NCBI GenBank assembly: GCA_000827495.1
Contig: KN817524.1
Coordinates: 374,262-438,261, forward strand
Direction of reading: 5' to 3'
Origin: Hypholoma sublateritium FD-334 SS-4
Taxonomy: Eukaryota; Basidiomycota; Agaricomycetes; Agaricales; Strophariaceae
DNA: 64,000 bases
Positions within the stretch are counted from its first letter, which is position 1. Each line of letters starts with the position of its first letter. The notes below the pieces were generated by a model. It was not told the DNA's origin. It was given only the letters and a program-made list of their open reading frames with translations, and ran no database searches. Below, one piece after another: positions 46,232-58,589 of this stretch. A program made the translations under genes and the position numbers.

Positions 46232-47886
46232 CTACTCGGCAGCAGCTTCTGCTACCAAATCCTCCAGCCTGCTCCACAGAGAGATGCCCATCTGCCAGCG
46301 CGATTTCTTCTCCTTCATCATCTCGGCGTGGGCAGCGGGGTCCTGGGCAAGTAGGTCCGCCTCGGTGCGAAATCCGTTGTCGACGAAGCGGAATATTCCG
46401 CCCGCGCAGTACTGCGTGAACGACATGCGGATCTCATGCTCGCGGACGGGGATGTTGCGATGGGTCAGCGTGGCCGAGGGAATGAGGAGGAGCGAGCCCG
46501 CCGGGAACTCGATTACCTTCTTGATTTCGTCGATGACCATATGGCCGCCACGTCGCGGATCAAAGCGTCCGATGGCCTGTATGCCGCACCATCCGAAGCT
46601 GAGGTTTAGCTGGTCGCGGTGGCCCTGCGTGCACACCCGCGGCCCAAAGTTGAATGCGGCGCACGTGAATACGGATTTTCCGCCGAAAATTCGGCGCAGC
46701 CGGGGCATTTCAGCGAAGAGCCCGTCGACATGCTCTTTGTAGTAGAGGTAGAGCTCCGGGGCCCAGGTGGCAAAGGCCGCTGCGGGCCGGTTAGCATATG
46801 GAAGCAGGCGGGGGGGGGCATGCGCACCGTTGGCGAACAGGGCCATCCGCCTGAGGCTCCGCAGTCCCAAAAGGGCATCGACCATCCCCTCCTGCGCGGG
46901 GTCGATTCGCAGAGACTTGGGCTCCGTCGTGCCGCGGCCGTGGGTGACCCCTACGTTTATGGCGGGGAAGTTGCCTCGCTTGTGATGCAGCTGCTTGCTT
47001 GTAAACACGGCCGTCCGCCCGGCGGCCAGCATCGCCTCGCACACCCCATCGTGGTCCGCATTGAAGGATGCATCGCACGGGCTGCCGGCTGCGACGGCAA
47101 ATACCCGCCCATCCGGTCCCAAAAACGGGCGGCAGGTGCTGCGGGGGGTCTTCGGTAGGCTTGTGGGGTGCGGCGCATGCTGTGGACGCACATTCCGTCG
47201 TTTGGTATGTATTCATACCCCCCCGCCATGAGCGCGCGCACCTCGGCCGGTAGCCCATCCCCTGCTTCCAGCCGATTGCGCGCCGCATAGCCGCATGAGG
47301 TCGATGGGAGGCTTCCATAGTCCAGGCCGGCCCAAATGGGCGCGGCGGGCTGAACGTAGCGCTTGAGAGAGTACGGGGAGGCCCGGTACCCGTCGGCGCA
47401 TATGGCCGCCTCGCGCTTGCGCTTGCGCTGGCGATTGGCGCGCTGCTGGCTCGAGGCCGGGGGTTGCTGCACTTCCTGGGGAATGGGGTGCTGCTGGCGG
47501 CAGGGGGCCTGGGTGGGCGCCCCGGTGGGCGGCGTAGGGCCGGAGCGGCCCGCGTCTGTGTCTCCAGCGCAGGCCGCGTGGATGGGAGGCGGGGTGGCGG
47601 GGCGCAGGGTGGGGTCGGGGGCCACCGCCTGCTGGAGCAGGGCCGGTTCGGGGGAATCGCGGCGCGCTTGGTGCGGGGCGGAGGCGGCGCGGTCGCCGCT
47701 CGTTACGTCGCCCTCCGCCGGCGGGGCCTCCTCCGCTTCAACGGCGGGGTCGGGCTCCAGGGGCTGCCCTTCCTCCCCCACGGCTTGCTGGACCAGTCCC
47801 CCAAGATCAAGCTCGGGGCCGCTGGTCACCGGCGCGATGGCGAACGGGGAGTACGGCGCCCCAGAGCGCGTTCGGCGCAGGCGCAC
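46232..47886 (-). CDS. TET/JBP-type 2-oxoglutarate/Fe(II) dioxygenase (fungal lineage-specific group)
   Basis: Main exons 47886-47192 and 47138-46232 (533 residues); the first codon here is not a true start. The frame is open back to a stop near 47920 (preceding NSDLDRPIIVRLRRTRSG), so a short 5' exon further right, perhaps MTK at about 48170, is missing. N-terminal half disordered. The catalytic domain shows RVFAVAAGSP, RGNFPAINVGVTHGRGTTEP, NFGPRVCTQGHRDQLNLSFGWCGIQAIGRFD, RRGGHMVIDEIKKVIEFPAGSLLLIPSATLTHRNI, RMSFTQYCAGGIFRFVDNGF. The metal triad is H405, D407, H458 and the oxoglutarate Arg about R469, so activity looks possible. TET/JBP enzymes oxidise methylpyrimidines in DNA; basidiomycetes have many copies linked to transposons. 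Divergent from the Plavaka transposase. Confidence 0.78.
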
Positions 47887-47921
47887 GATGATGGGTCGAT
47901 CGAGGTCGCTGTTGCCGTGGC

Positions 47922-50254
47922 GTTAGCTCGCTGTGGAAATGGCAGGGGCCGGAACTCGCCTGCTGGGGCCTCGGCACGCCGCTTCGAGTGCCTGTGGTAA
48001 TGGGTGCATCAGCCGGGGACCTGCATGCGGGGGAATTGTGCGCGGGCCCGGTGCGCGTCCGCGGGGCGCTTCTTCGCTCAGATCCCTGGACGGGTTTCGC
48101 CTGACGAAGCGCCTCGCGGACGCGCACCGGGCCCGCGCGCAATTCCTGGGGGGGGGCGCTTACCTTCGTCATGGCGGGGCGGGCGTGCGTATGCGTGCCC
48201 AGGGGGCGGCGTGCAATGCGGCGGCGGCGGGGGCGCGGATGGGGGGGATGATGGGGGTGGGGCCCTGGGCGGCAGCCTTTTTGTTGAATGGTGGCATGTG
48301 ACATGGCCGGCCTCGGGGGCCCGGGCCCCGGCCCATACGTTGAATGGATGACGATTTGAAAACCACGTGCATGTAGGCACGCGTGCCGACCGCCCCCTCT
48401 CCCGTTCTGCGTCTTTCTGCGCGCGCGTCGCCGCATCCCGATTCAGAGCCGTGCCCCCTGCGCAGAACGAGCGACGCACGCGCTATCGGGGGTTGCATCT
48501 CCCGGCAGGAACACGCGCGAACGTCCCATTCGTGCAGCCGCCCTTCCGTGCTGATATTTCACAAACCAACGCCCAGCCGCCCCCCAACCACGCCTCAGGC
48601 CTCAACCGCTGCCTCCGGCCCCCGCATCCTCTGATCACCCGCGTCGCTGCCTCTGTTCTTCTCTCCTCCAATCGCCGGCGCCGCGCATGTCCCCCGCCGT
48701 AGGCTCTGCCCGTGAGGTCAGCGGGGCATGCATCCTGCCCGATAACCCGGTTGCCGACGACAATGGCGCCGACCTGCAGGGCGGGTGAGGGGCACAACGG
48801 CGCGGGTGCGCAGGCATGGGGCCATCGCAATCCCGCGCTTGCTCCCTCGGGGGATTGCGGCGAGCGGTGTAGCTGCGCTTGCTGAAGCCGTGCACCTGGC
48901 GCGCTGTGCGTCGCATGCCCCCCCTCGGCGCAACGCATCGCGGCAGCACACTGTGCTGCCTATTTTCCGATCCGCGCGCCCAACCGCCGTATCCAGGACG
49001 GGCGAGCGTGTTGTCTGCGACGATAACGACGCCGTGTGCTTACTTCCGCCTGTTCAGCTGGCCCGCGCGGAGAACGATGTTGGAATGGCCCCGATTCTTG
49101 CCACAGGCGACGAGCTGGGGGTATGCGCACGTTGGGGACGGCCCGCTGGCTACCGTCACCAGCTACGCGTCGCAGGTGGGGTAAGAAAGGGTGCGCCGCA
49201 GAGCAAACACGACGCGCGCATTCCGGCGATGGCAACGGCGAAGCGTCTACGCGAGCGCACAAATGCCAACGCTGGACGCCCGCAATTGGGGGTGGAGCGC
49301 CCATTTGGACGCCGGCAAGCGATGCGCCGGAGCCATTCATGCGTTGCAGTTGAGGTAAACGGCTGGTGCGCAGCCTGCGAACGGGGCCCCGCCCAGCGTC
49401 GCCCCCGACGGTCCCCCGCGCAATGGATGCCGTGGGGCGGCAACGCCGGCAGGTACTGACTTTTAATGGCTATAAATTCAAACATGCATTTTTTTCCTGC
49501 ATGAATTCTGTGGGCATTGCCGAATCCCTACTATGATGCTCAGAGGTTCTCCCCGCTGGGCGCCTCTTTGCCGGCCCGCCGGCGGCCCTGACGCATGACC
49601 GTCACACACAGTGGTAGCGCGCGTCAGTGTCACGGTGGACCTGAACTTCTTCGGCCAAGACACGACTGACGGTGAAATCACTGCGAAGTCTGGCCCCCAT
49701 CTCCATTCTATCCAGTTGTCTGTGATGCCACAGTCCCTGTTTTCATTTCATCCTGGTTGCCTGTAACATTACGGCCAATCTGGGCCTCCAATGGGTGGTC
49801 TTAGGCTCCCGGACACCTAGCAACTTCGGACATAGACCCTTAGAAATACCCACCAACCGCACGTCGTTCAAGCCGCTGTTTGTGGTTCAAGCCCTTGGTG
49901 GGGCAGCTGGGAGGGCAGCTGGTTCCATGGCCCTCCGATGGTCGGGCGGTCGCCCACCGGCCGGCATTCTCGTGACCCCCTTCGACAGGCCTCGTTGGCA
50001 GGCCCCAGAGACCGGGTATCCGCCTCCTCTGCTCATATTCTCCGGCACGTCGACTGGCAATGAAGGGCAGGGCCTGTGTGATGTGGTTTCAGATCCTCGG
50101 TGTAATCGGGGTATAGCCCATGCCTTGACTACCGCCCTTAATGCAGCGTCACTACCCACCATACCTACGCGGCCTGCGCGCTACCTCCCGCCCACACCTT
50201 TCGCTGGGAGCCCGTCTCCGTTGGGGGCGTCGCTGCTGAAGGCACTCGACTCAG
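47922..50254. other. GC-rich spacer between divergent TET/JBP and Plavaka genes
   Basis: Long frames on both strands here look like chance products of high GC; none is protein-like. It must contain the 5' part of the TET/JBP gene and the Plavaka promoter. The only definite structure I see is the large inverted repeat at 48033-48145. Confidence 0.45.
48033..48145. repeat. Near-perfect 40-bp inverted repeat (hairpin)
   Basis: Left arm 48033-48072, right arm 48106-48145, loop 33 nt; 38 of 40 positions pair, and the arms are very GC-rich (core GGGCCCGGTGCGCGTCCGCG). It lies just upstream of the readable TET/JBP coding region and next to the possible first exon. Confidence 0.85.
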
Positions 50255-53200
50255 ATGAGCAACCGACAGGACGCGGATATGGGATACGCCCCCTCTGAAG
50301 CGCTGCAATGCCTGGCTTGCGGCCGCTACTTTGCTCAATCAAATGCATTCAGCATTCATGCACGAAGCTGTCGACCCCAAAGGAAGAGGATGGCAAGCGC
50401 TCTAGAGGCAGCTAAGGAGACGTATAGGCGCAAAAAAATGCGGACTGCCCTGAACCCTCCCGATCAGCAACAGGTGTCACAGCCCAATCCGCCGGTGGCA
50501 ATGCCTACAAATGAAGTGGGTTTTGGAAGCCATATCACCGTTGACTTTACTCATCATCACGTAGGGAGAAGGCAATTCCACCAATGTCTCCGGACATGCA
50601 GAGACTGAAGGCCCTCTATCTCTTGCAGAGCGTCGACCACGCCGAGAAAACCGCCGGCGACCCCTGCGCTACCGTTTTGAACCCCCTGAGCAACTGCCCG
50701 GCCTCCCCCCTCCCTCTGTCGGCGAACCGCTGGCTTCTGCGAGCTCCATTCCTGTCTTTTCTGGGTCCCATCAAGTTCGGTCACAAACAACGCGGCAAAT
50801 CTTGAAATCAACTCGCAACAAGTTTGGTCTTTTCCGACAGTATCACGCTATCGATTTTCCCCTGCACGACCCCGAATCCAAAGTGCAGCTTTCCGACGTA
50901 TCGCATTCGGCATCCAAGCGGGACCAAGCCGTTCCCGCTTCAACGGCAATTTTTCAGCCATACCCAAACCAGAACGCCTTTTTACTCGGGGAATGGTACT
51001 GGAATGGGGGACTGCAAAAAACAAAGGAAGATTTCAAGCGTTTAATGGGAATTATTTGCGACCAGGCATTTGACCCAGAGGATGTTAGGGATGTGCCTTG
51101 GGATTCCATCAACGGGCGTCTTGGGCAATCTAACGATTCTGTGGACACGTGGTTCGACGAGCCGGATGCGGGCTGGAAAGAAACGACAATAACCCTGTCC
51201 ATTCCCTTCCCAAGAAATGCGCTAAACCCCGGTCTTCAACTCTACACCTTTCCACCGTTTCGGCACCGAAGCATCGTATCCATCTTAAAGGAAAAGATGG
51301 CCAATGCACGGGACTTCCCACATTTTCACCTTGAGCCGTATGAACTAAGGTGGCAGCAAAAAGACGTTCCCGATGCGGAGTCCATTCGAGTACATGGGGA
51401 GCTATACACGTCGCCGGCATTCCTTGAAGCCAACGAGGAAATACAGGCGCTTGCTGCAGAACCTGGGTGCTCTCTGCCAAGGGTTTTGGTCGGTCTTATG
51501 TTTGGCTCAGACAGCACCCACCTCACGGCATTTGGGGACGCGTCTTTGTGGCCCTGTTATATGTACTTCGGAAACGAGTCAAAATATCGCAGATGTAAGC
51601 CCAACTGCAACCTTTGCAATCACATGGCCTATTTCCAAAAGGTGCGATCCCTCCTAGCCAAGATATTGCTCTAATACCATGCTGCCCAAGTAGATACCAC
51701 CGGAATTCAAGGACTTTGCGGCATTGCACTTTGGCGGAAAGGGTCCCAGCGAGGCGTTCACGACGCATTGCCAACGGGAGTATTTTCACGCACAATGGAA
51801 GGAGCTGCTCGATGATGATTTTTTGGAGGCGTATGAGCACGGCGTCGTGATAGAATGCTGCGATGGCGTTAAGCGGCGCTTTTATTTCAGAATATTCGCC
51901 TACTCTGCAGATTACCCGGAGAAGTTCGCCTCTCTTTCTTTCAACCGAATACGCCTCTAACAAAGCAATCTAGAGTTCTTCTCAGTAGCATTCGCAACAT
52001 GGCCACTTGCCCATGCCCGCGGTGTCTCATCCCAAAAGCTCGCGCACATCTAACGGGAACCAAACGCGACGGGAAACAGCGAATAAGCCTTGCTCGAGTG
52101 GATGATTCGCGCCACCAGGCGAAAATCTCGAGTGCTCGTGAAATAATTTATCAAAATAAACGCCCCGTCAGCAGTGTATTGGTGCAGCGCCTGCTCAAAC
52201 CCCAATCACTGGTTCCAACTGAGGTGACCCTTTCATCCATTTCTCCAGCACCATCCGCTCAATTTTGCCCATTTAGAACGCCTTTTCGAATAGACTTTCT
52301 CGCTTCGGCTTTAACTTGTTTTCCATCTTTCTGGTGGACTTCATGCATGAAGTCGAGCTTGGGGTTTGGAAGAAAATTTTCATACATCTCCTCAGAATCT
52401 TAGAATGTATTCCAGGAGCCATTGACAAGCTGAACAAAAGGTAAAGCACCCCATCTGGTTCTTGAATCCCGGGAATGCATGGCCTCACAATCCGAATCAG
52501 GTTCCGCGATATGCCCACGTTCGGCCGCGACTCGATACGGCGGTTTACAAACAGTGTCTCGGAGTTGAAGAAACTGGGCGCTCGAGATTATGAAAACCTT
52601 TTGCAGGTAAGCAACTTCATTAATCTTGCTCGGTTTCATGACCAAACGTTATCCAGTGCTCTATGCCGGTTTTTGAAGATCTACTGCCGGAGCCGCACAA
52701 CGCCAATGTGTTGAATATTTTATTTGCCTTGGCCCATTGGCATGCCCTGGCGAAGCTTCGCCAGCACACGGATCCGTCCCTGGCTGTCTTGGAATTAGTA
52801 ACAGCGGAACTGGGCGCATTATTAAGGAACTTCAGGGACAAAACCTGTGCAAAGTATGACACGCGAGAGTTGAGCCGCGAAATGGCGGCTCGGATGCGCC
52901 AAGCGATGAGCAAATCCGCGACAAGCAAACGAACCCCAAACCCTGGAAATGGAGTTGATGCAGTTGGAACTGGCAGCAAACCCCCCCCGGCTGGGGTCGA
53001 TGCCAATATGCCAGCCTCTACTGCCACTTCCCAACCAAAAGCGACGGCCTTAAAACCAGCGAAAAGTGCTGGGAGACTTCGCAAGACGCTCAACCTCAAC
53101 ACCTACAAGGACCATTCATTGGGTGACTATGTGGGGTCCATCAGACGCTATGGGACGGTCGATTCTTATTCAACAGAGGCGGTGAGTCTTGCATAGTTTC

Positions 53201-54748
53201 TGCCCGCTATCCAAGCTCACTCGGCCACAGATGGAATTAGAGCACCGATCTCCAAAGTCACGTTATCGGCGGACGAGTCGTAAGCATTTTGAAAGGCAAT
53301 TGGGCAATATTGAGCGACGCCAAGCTCGTATACGTCGAATCCGGCAAAAAATGAACGACAGTGGCGAAATTCAGGATGCCCTCACGCATGAGAAGGGACC
53401 GGATTCATCAACGTCCAACTATCACATCGGAAACACGCAAAATCACCCTGTGGACCTTGGGGCCATTGGGCGACGGGCGGATGACGACTTTGCCGCCAAG
53501 GTATTTCTTCATAAAACTGCGTTGCATGGCCGTAGTCTAAATGCCACTTCACGTTATAGGATTTTGCCAAGAAGCTAAAAGAGCACCTTCTGCCTAGGGT
53601 TTTGAAAAGGCTTAAGATCAAGGAAAACACCCTAGGACCCAATGCTGCAAGTGCGGTACAGCTGGCGCAAAACTGGGTTGTCATTAAGAGCGATCGCATC
53701 TTCCAACACAAGTTAGCACGTTTCTATTATACGACATACGACGTGCGGCGATCGGAGGACGTCATCAACCCGAGGACAGCACACTGCGACATCATGCTAC
53801 TCGCCGATCTTGAACCGAACGACGCGAGCCGCACAGATGCGGCAGCCACCCATCCCTTCATCTACGGTCGTGTAATCGGGATATATCATATCAATGTGGT
53901 TTACGTTGGCCCGGGCATGGAGAACTACGACGCAATGCGCTTCGATTTTCTGCACGTCCGCTGGTTTCAACTCGATATCCCTGACGCTCGCGGAGGTCAT
54001 TCCTCCGATTGGGCTTCTTTGCGCCTCAATAGCCTGTATTTCCCGACGATGACTGGACAGCACTCTTTCGGATTTTTGGACCCCAGCGTCGTTCTTAGAA
54101 GCTGTCATTTGATCCCAGCGTATTCTTTGGGTAAACGCCACCCCGATGGAACTGGATTTTCGGGCATGTCAAGGGACGGCAATGACTGGAAAAGTTATTA
54201 TGCGAATAGGTCCGGTACATCCCATCAACTTCCATTTTTCTTTGCTGAAATATTCCAGGTTTGCCGACCGCGACATGGCTATGCGATATCATTGGGGCCT
54301 GGGCATCGGCCACACATATTCTCACAAGCAAAATATTCCCTCCCAGCAATATTCAGCGCCACTCCCCGGTGCCGAGGATCCGGACGCCGCAGAAGCGGCA
54401 TCCCGGGGCACCGCTGATCCCACTGCGAACGATGAACACGATGACATATCAAGGCCACGCGACGACGTACCCGAGCCACTCGATCCCGACGCACTCGACC
54501 CCGACGCACTCGACCCCGATGCATTCGACCCCAACGCACTTGGCCCCGACGCACCCAGCATCGAGCCAGAGGCTCAAGGCCGGGATTGTGATAGCGTAGA
54601 GGCTGAAACAAGCGATGACTCAAGTGATGAGCGGCATTCCGACCGAGAAGACGATTATGACGAGCGGCATTCCGACCGAGATGACGATTGCGATGAGCAG
54701 TATTCCGACCGAGATGACGAACTATATGACACGTATTATTCAGATTAA
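50255..54748 (+). CDS. Plavaka-family DNA transposase (CACTA-like), apparently intact
   Basis: Ten exons: 50255-50515, 50565-51641, 51694-51923, 51974-52223, 52277-52440, 52501-52606, 52657-53181, 53231-53500, 53560-54209, 54259-54748; every junction is GT-AG and keeps frame (1340 aa). N-terminal C2HC zinc finger (C19, C22, H35, C39), then family landmarks RNKFGLFRQYHAIDFP, FLLGEWYWNGG, RVHGELYTSPAFLEA, LMFGSDSTHLT, FGNESKYRRCKP, HFGGKGPSEAFTTHCQRE, FAYSADYPEK|VLLSSIRNM, CPCPRCLIPKAR, LVDFMHEVELGVWK, PTFGRDSIRRF, LLPEPHN, LFALAHWHALAKLR, YGTVDSYSTEA, KLARFYYTTYDVRRSEDVINPRT, GRVIGIYHINVVY, MAMRYHWGLGIGHTYSH. The acidic tail has DPDAL and DERHSDR repeats. Not broken, so possibly active. Terminal inverted repeats were not found. 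Confidence 0.92.
54478..54545 (+). repeat. Tandem repeat coding DPDAL units in the transposase tail
   Basis: Four to five imperfect 15-nt units (GATCCCGACGCACTC-like) coding DPDAL, DPDAF, DPNAL, GPDAP. Confidence 0.8.
54626..54730 (+). repeat. Tandem repeat coding DERHSDRE/DD units in the transposase tail
   Basis: Three imperfect ~33-36-nt units coding DERHSDRED, DERHSDRDD and DEQYSDRDD; makes a very acidic C-terminus. Confidence 0.8.
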
Positions 54749-54942
54749 ATTATCCTTTTTGTCGAAACTACCCGGTCATCATATTAATACCAGTCCCAGA
54801 AACAAACGAGAAATACGAGATTCAACAGCCATGTCTGCCACGAGAGTCCATTCGCATCAAAGAACCCGAGTCCGCCCGTTACTTCTGGAGGGCGCTCTTT
54901 CCCACCGCAGCCTTAAGTCATTGGCTTCCCTAGTAGTTATCA

Positions 54943-57130
54943 CAACTCGAGCACACCTTGAGGCGTCCATATTCGTACATTGGGGGCGTAGAAACTATTA
55001 CACAGCCCATGTCGACCTACGACCAAACGTATAATACGCCGAGAGGCCAAATACATGCCTGGTTTCTTCAAGCTTATCGTCAACGCCGCAGATAATCAGG
55101 TATGGCCCACCATCACCGGTTTTCACGGTAAAATCAAGTCAAACATTTCTTTGGCAGGTCGATGATCCCAACATGGACACGTTGAAGGCTGCGGATAATC
55201 TGGAGGAAAACACCATCTCAGCATACAACAACGGCTGCGCCATTCCCGTTGAAATACACGAGCGCGAAGAGATGTATGTGCCGGAGTTGATTTTCGGGCA
55301 TCTTCTGCCCTCTTCTAACTACGGCGATGACAAGGAGCCAAACTCGCCAACATTTACTCACACGAATTCACTGTGGAAACCGCAGATAAGAATGCCCAGC
55401 AGAAGTATAAACAAACCTGGACCTCCGACATGGGCAAATGCGGAAAGCCCAGGATCACGAAGAGCATCAAGGTTGAAGAGTTCACGCGAATTACATTCAA
55501 GCCGGACTTGAAACGAATCGGCATGGACTCTGTTGACGAGGGACACAGCCAGTCGTCTTGAAAACGTGTCTTGTTGGCAGCAACAGCATCAACCTGCTGA
55601 TTCCCTCTGGCTAGTACGGTACTAGGGACATAGGCGGAAAGGACCACGCCGCGGCTAAGGCACATCTTCACACAGCCAACGCCCCTCGCTCACGTTCTCT
55701 ACAACCCCGCCGACGATGCCCTCCTGAATGCGCGAAAGACGACAACAGCCTCATCGAGCCCATTCTACATGCCCGTCATCCCTCTCGTCCTCGTCAGCGG
55801 CGCGGAAGGTATCGGCGCAGGCCGTAGCTTTTCCGTGCTACAACCCGACCGACATCGTCGATGGCCTTCGCAGGCCGATGAAGGGCGGGGAAGCGGTGCC
55901 CACGGCGCCTTGGTGGCGCAGCTTCAGGGTTCTCTCCAGTAATCATCGCCTCCAGCTCGGCCTTGTATGTCTGAGTCCGCTTGTGGAATAGGCAACTCAG
56001 TGATCTCGACACTGGCATTGCTCGTTTTCCTGGCAAGGCCAAACACATCGTACTTGTTCTTCGACGCCAATTTGATTTCGCCCACCAAGGCAAGTTCTGG
56101 TATTGACTGGGCTGATGCACATTACACTAACGACATCTGTGCGTTATCATAGGACTGCAAAGAGCACCACGACAATCTCAACGTTCACTTCATCGTCAGC
56201 ACGGGCGCCAAGGGCCCGGAGAAGGCAGAAGCTCAGGGCCCTCTTGAATTCAAGCTCAACAAGCTCAACACTAGCAATCTGCTTTGTTTCGACTTCGAAG
56301 GCAAGTTCAAGAAATACAACTCAGTAGAAGACATCCCGGAGGACTTCTACCCCGCCAGATTGGCATGCCATCAAAAACGCAAGGTAACACCCGACTTGAA
56401 TATTTCGTAACGCAAGTTCGCTAAAAATGCGTGTATGCGGCGTAGGACTGCCTCGCAAATGAACTGCAGACGACATTCGAGAAATATTCTAACCAGACAA
56501 AGCCGCTGCGGACATGCGCCGGCATAAGTTTGGGGCATTCCCCAAGAGTGTCGGCGACAAGGCGCCCGGGGAGACCGAGCCTGCGGCAGAGGACGATGAA
56601 GAGGACGAGCCTGATGCACAAGGATCGCCTTCTGATTTCAACCATCTGCTGGGCATGGTCATCTGGGGTCTCACGAAAGAGAAGGTGGATAAACTGATGC
56701 AGACTTGATGCACGTTTCTGATCTATTGATTCATAGATCGCCCATCTTAAATTGCAAGCTGAAGAGAGGGAAGCAGGGCTGTTGGTTTTGCGCGCGAAGT
56801 CGCCTCAGGATCTTTGAAATGCCGATTTGGATGCGTTCTTGCAGGGGCAGGAGGTATGCGCGTACCGGAATTTGATGATGCTTTGCAGACAATGAACGAT
56901 GTTATACAGAAAGAATGCATTGAATTCGACGAGAAGGCATCGAAGGGCGCGAAAGGCACGAAGCAGTCCTGCGCACGCGCAAATCGATTGGACGGGGTAA
57001 TGCGTCCGAGCCTTCAAGCCCATCAAGGCCGCGACGCTGAAACGCAAAGCCGTCGAGGCCCCCAAGAAAGCCGCGCCTGCCCCCGCAAAGGCGAAGGCGG
57101 GGGCGAAGGACCCCGCCGGCCTCGGTATTA
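54943..57130 (+). pseudogene. TOP2: Fragments of DNA topoisomerase II (TOP2)
   Basis: Broken pieces in native order: LSQLEHTLRRP.SYIGGVETITQPM (from 54943), PGFF..IVNAADNQ, a retained GT-AG intron (55101-55158), DDPNMDTLKAADN, YVPELIFGHLL.SSNYGDD, ETADKNAQQKYKQTW, ITFKPDLKRIGMDS, then a large deletion, NPADDALL, EPIFYMPVIPLVLVSGAEGIG, YNPTDIVDGLRRPMKGGE, CKEHHDNLNVHFIV, LLCFDFEGKFKKYNS, EDFYPARLA, LLGMVIWGLTKEK, and a Lys/Ala/Pro-rich end near 57060-57120. Frames change repeatedly and the middle of the enzyme is missing. The retained intron shows this is a DNA-level, not a processed, copy. It begins about 190 bp after the Plavaka stop. Confidence 0.88.
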
Positions 57131-58190
57131 GCCATCAGGCTCGTGGAGGAGGGATATGCCTTCCTGGGCACGCCGACTATCGCGTCGGACAGCCACAGCA
57201 ACATGTGCAGCGGCGTTGGCTGTGTCGGCAAGACCCGGTGGTAGGCCCTGCGCACGGTTAAGGTCGAGTTGCGCGGGCGCCTAGCGCCCGGTGTCACCAG
57301 AAGGGATGACATCGTCGTGCTATGTGGATCCTTCAACAACGACCCGCGGAATGGGGCGCCTTCGCGGGCGTTTTCCCATTGATCAAACGCCCCTGGAATG
57401 GTACGCGGGTGTCTTGAAGAAATTAGAACCTTCGCGTCATCACCTGGTGTTTCTCCTCCGCCTGTGCATCCCCGAGCCAATGCAAACAGACTAAAGGCCC
57501 CTCGCGAGGGTCAATTGGCTTCGGATGCTGGCGCGGAATTCTTCGATCCATCGATCTCTGTGCCTCACGTATCTGGCCCACCAGCGTCAAGATCTCGACC
57601 CCCGTTACCTACCCTGGAGGCTAAACACATTCTTATTCAAATGGCCCGCCTCGCCAGCTGCACCAATTCGCGAGCGTTGGGCATCTCAGTCGCCGCCGCC
57701 GCCATGGAGGGACACAAGGCTGCCCCGTGCGTCGTGTTCTACATCGCTGCCGCCAGCTCCGCGGTGCAGCAGGAGTGCGAACGCAACGGCTCCTGGGAGA
57801 CCCCCGCTCTAGCTGGCGCGAAGACGCTGCCCGCGGGATGCGGCCCTTGCATCGGACTACTGCCACTCGGCCATCACCGAGCGAGGTGCGAACCACCTTG
57901 GATACGCCGATCCAGGTCGCCCCGGCCCAGAGCCCTCCCAAGAACCCAAGCTAGGCTGCAGGCGGCCTCCAACGAGCATCTGCGCGATGAACAGCAACTT
58001 CAAGGGCCGCAAGGGGCACCCCAACGCGCAGGCGCACCCCGCGAGCCCCGCCGTCACTGCCGCGAGCGCGATCAGGGGCTTCATCTGCGGCCCCGACGCA
58101 CTCGGCGCGGGTCTGCTGCCCGCTCGTCTTTGCGGGCTCGTTCGGCGACACCTTCAAGCGCAACGCGATTAACAACGGTCCGCCCATGCG
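57131..58190 (+). pseudogene. LYS4: Fragments of an aconitase-family hydro-lyase (homoaconitase LYS4-like)
   Basis: Pieces in order and on the same strand: VEEGYAFLGTPTIASDSHSNMCSGVGCVG, VKVELRGRLAPGVT..DDIVVLCGSFNND (57.1-57.4 kb), SCTNSRALGIS (57.65 kb), GHKAAPCVVFYIAAAS, LPAGCGPCIGL (57.86 kb), NFKGRKGHPNAQAHPASPAVTAASAIRGFICGP (58.0 kb), VFAGSFGDTFKRNAINNG-like end (58.15 kb). The Cys motifs SCTNS and GCGPC are iron-sulfur ligands of the family. Deletions and frame changes between pieces make it non-functional. Homoaconitase of the alpha-aminoadipate lysine pathway fits best; a related dehydratase is possible. Confidence 0.75.
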
Positions 58191-58589
58191 GAGGCTGCTT
58201 CACGAAGGCGACGCCGGTGCGGCACGTCACAAAATCCGACAAGTCAAAAGAACCGTCCGGCATCTCGCTACTTCGACCAGCAACTTATGGCCCGAGCCCC
58301 GTCCCCCCAACCTCTTCACGCTCACCAAGCCCGTCATCAAGAGGGTTGCCGTCATCGAGCACGGTGCAATTCCCTGTTACCCCATTCATCCCCGCACCGC
58401 AGACCGCAGCAGACGCTTCACCAACCGCGACGCCGATGGGATCCCCCGCGCGCCAGTGCCCGGGCTGCCACCGCTACAGTGCAGCAAAATGTGAATCATG
58501 TCCATTGACGGAGGCCAGGATCGCTCGCGTGCCGCATCAATTCCTCGACGCCCTCTCCCTCTGCCATATTCCATTCCCCGCCGCCGAAT

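Noticed and set aside
47807..49485. Many long overlapping frames on both strands in the GC-rich spacer
   Set aside because: No conserved motif, extreme composition, mutual overlap; expected by chance at this GC content.
45776..55000. Terminal inverted repeats of a CACTA-like element around TET/JBP and Plavaka
   Set aside because: I looked for CACT(A/G)-type ends in inverse orientation on both sides and found no convincing pair by eye; a self-alignment is needed.
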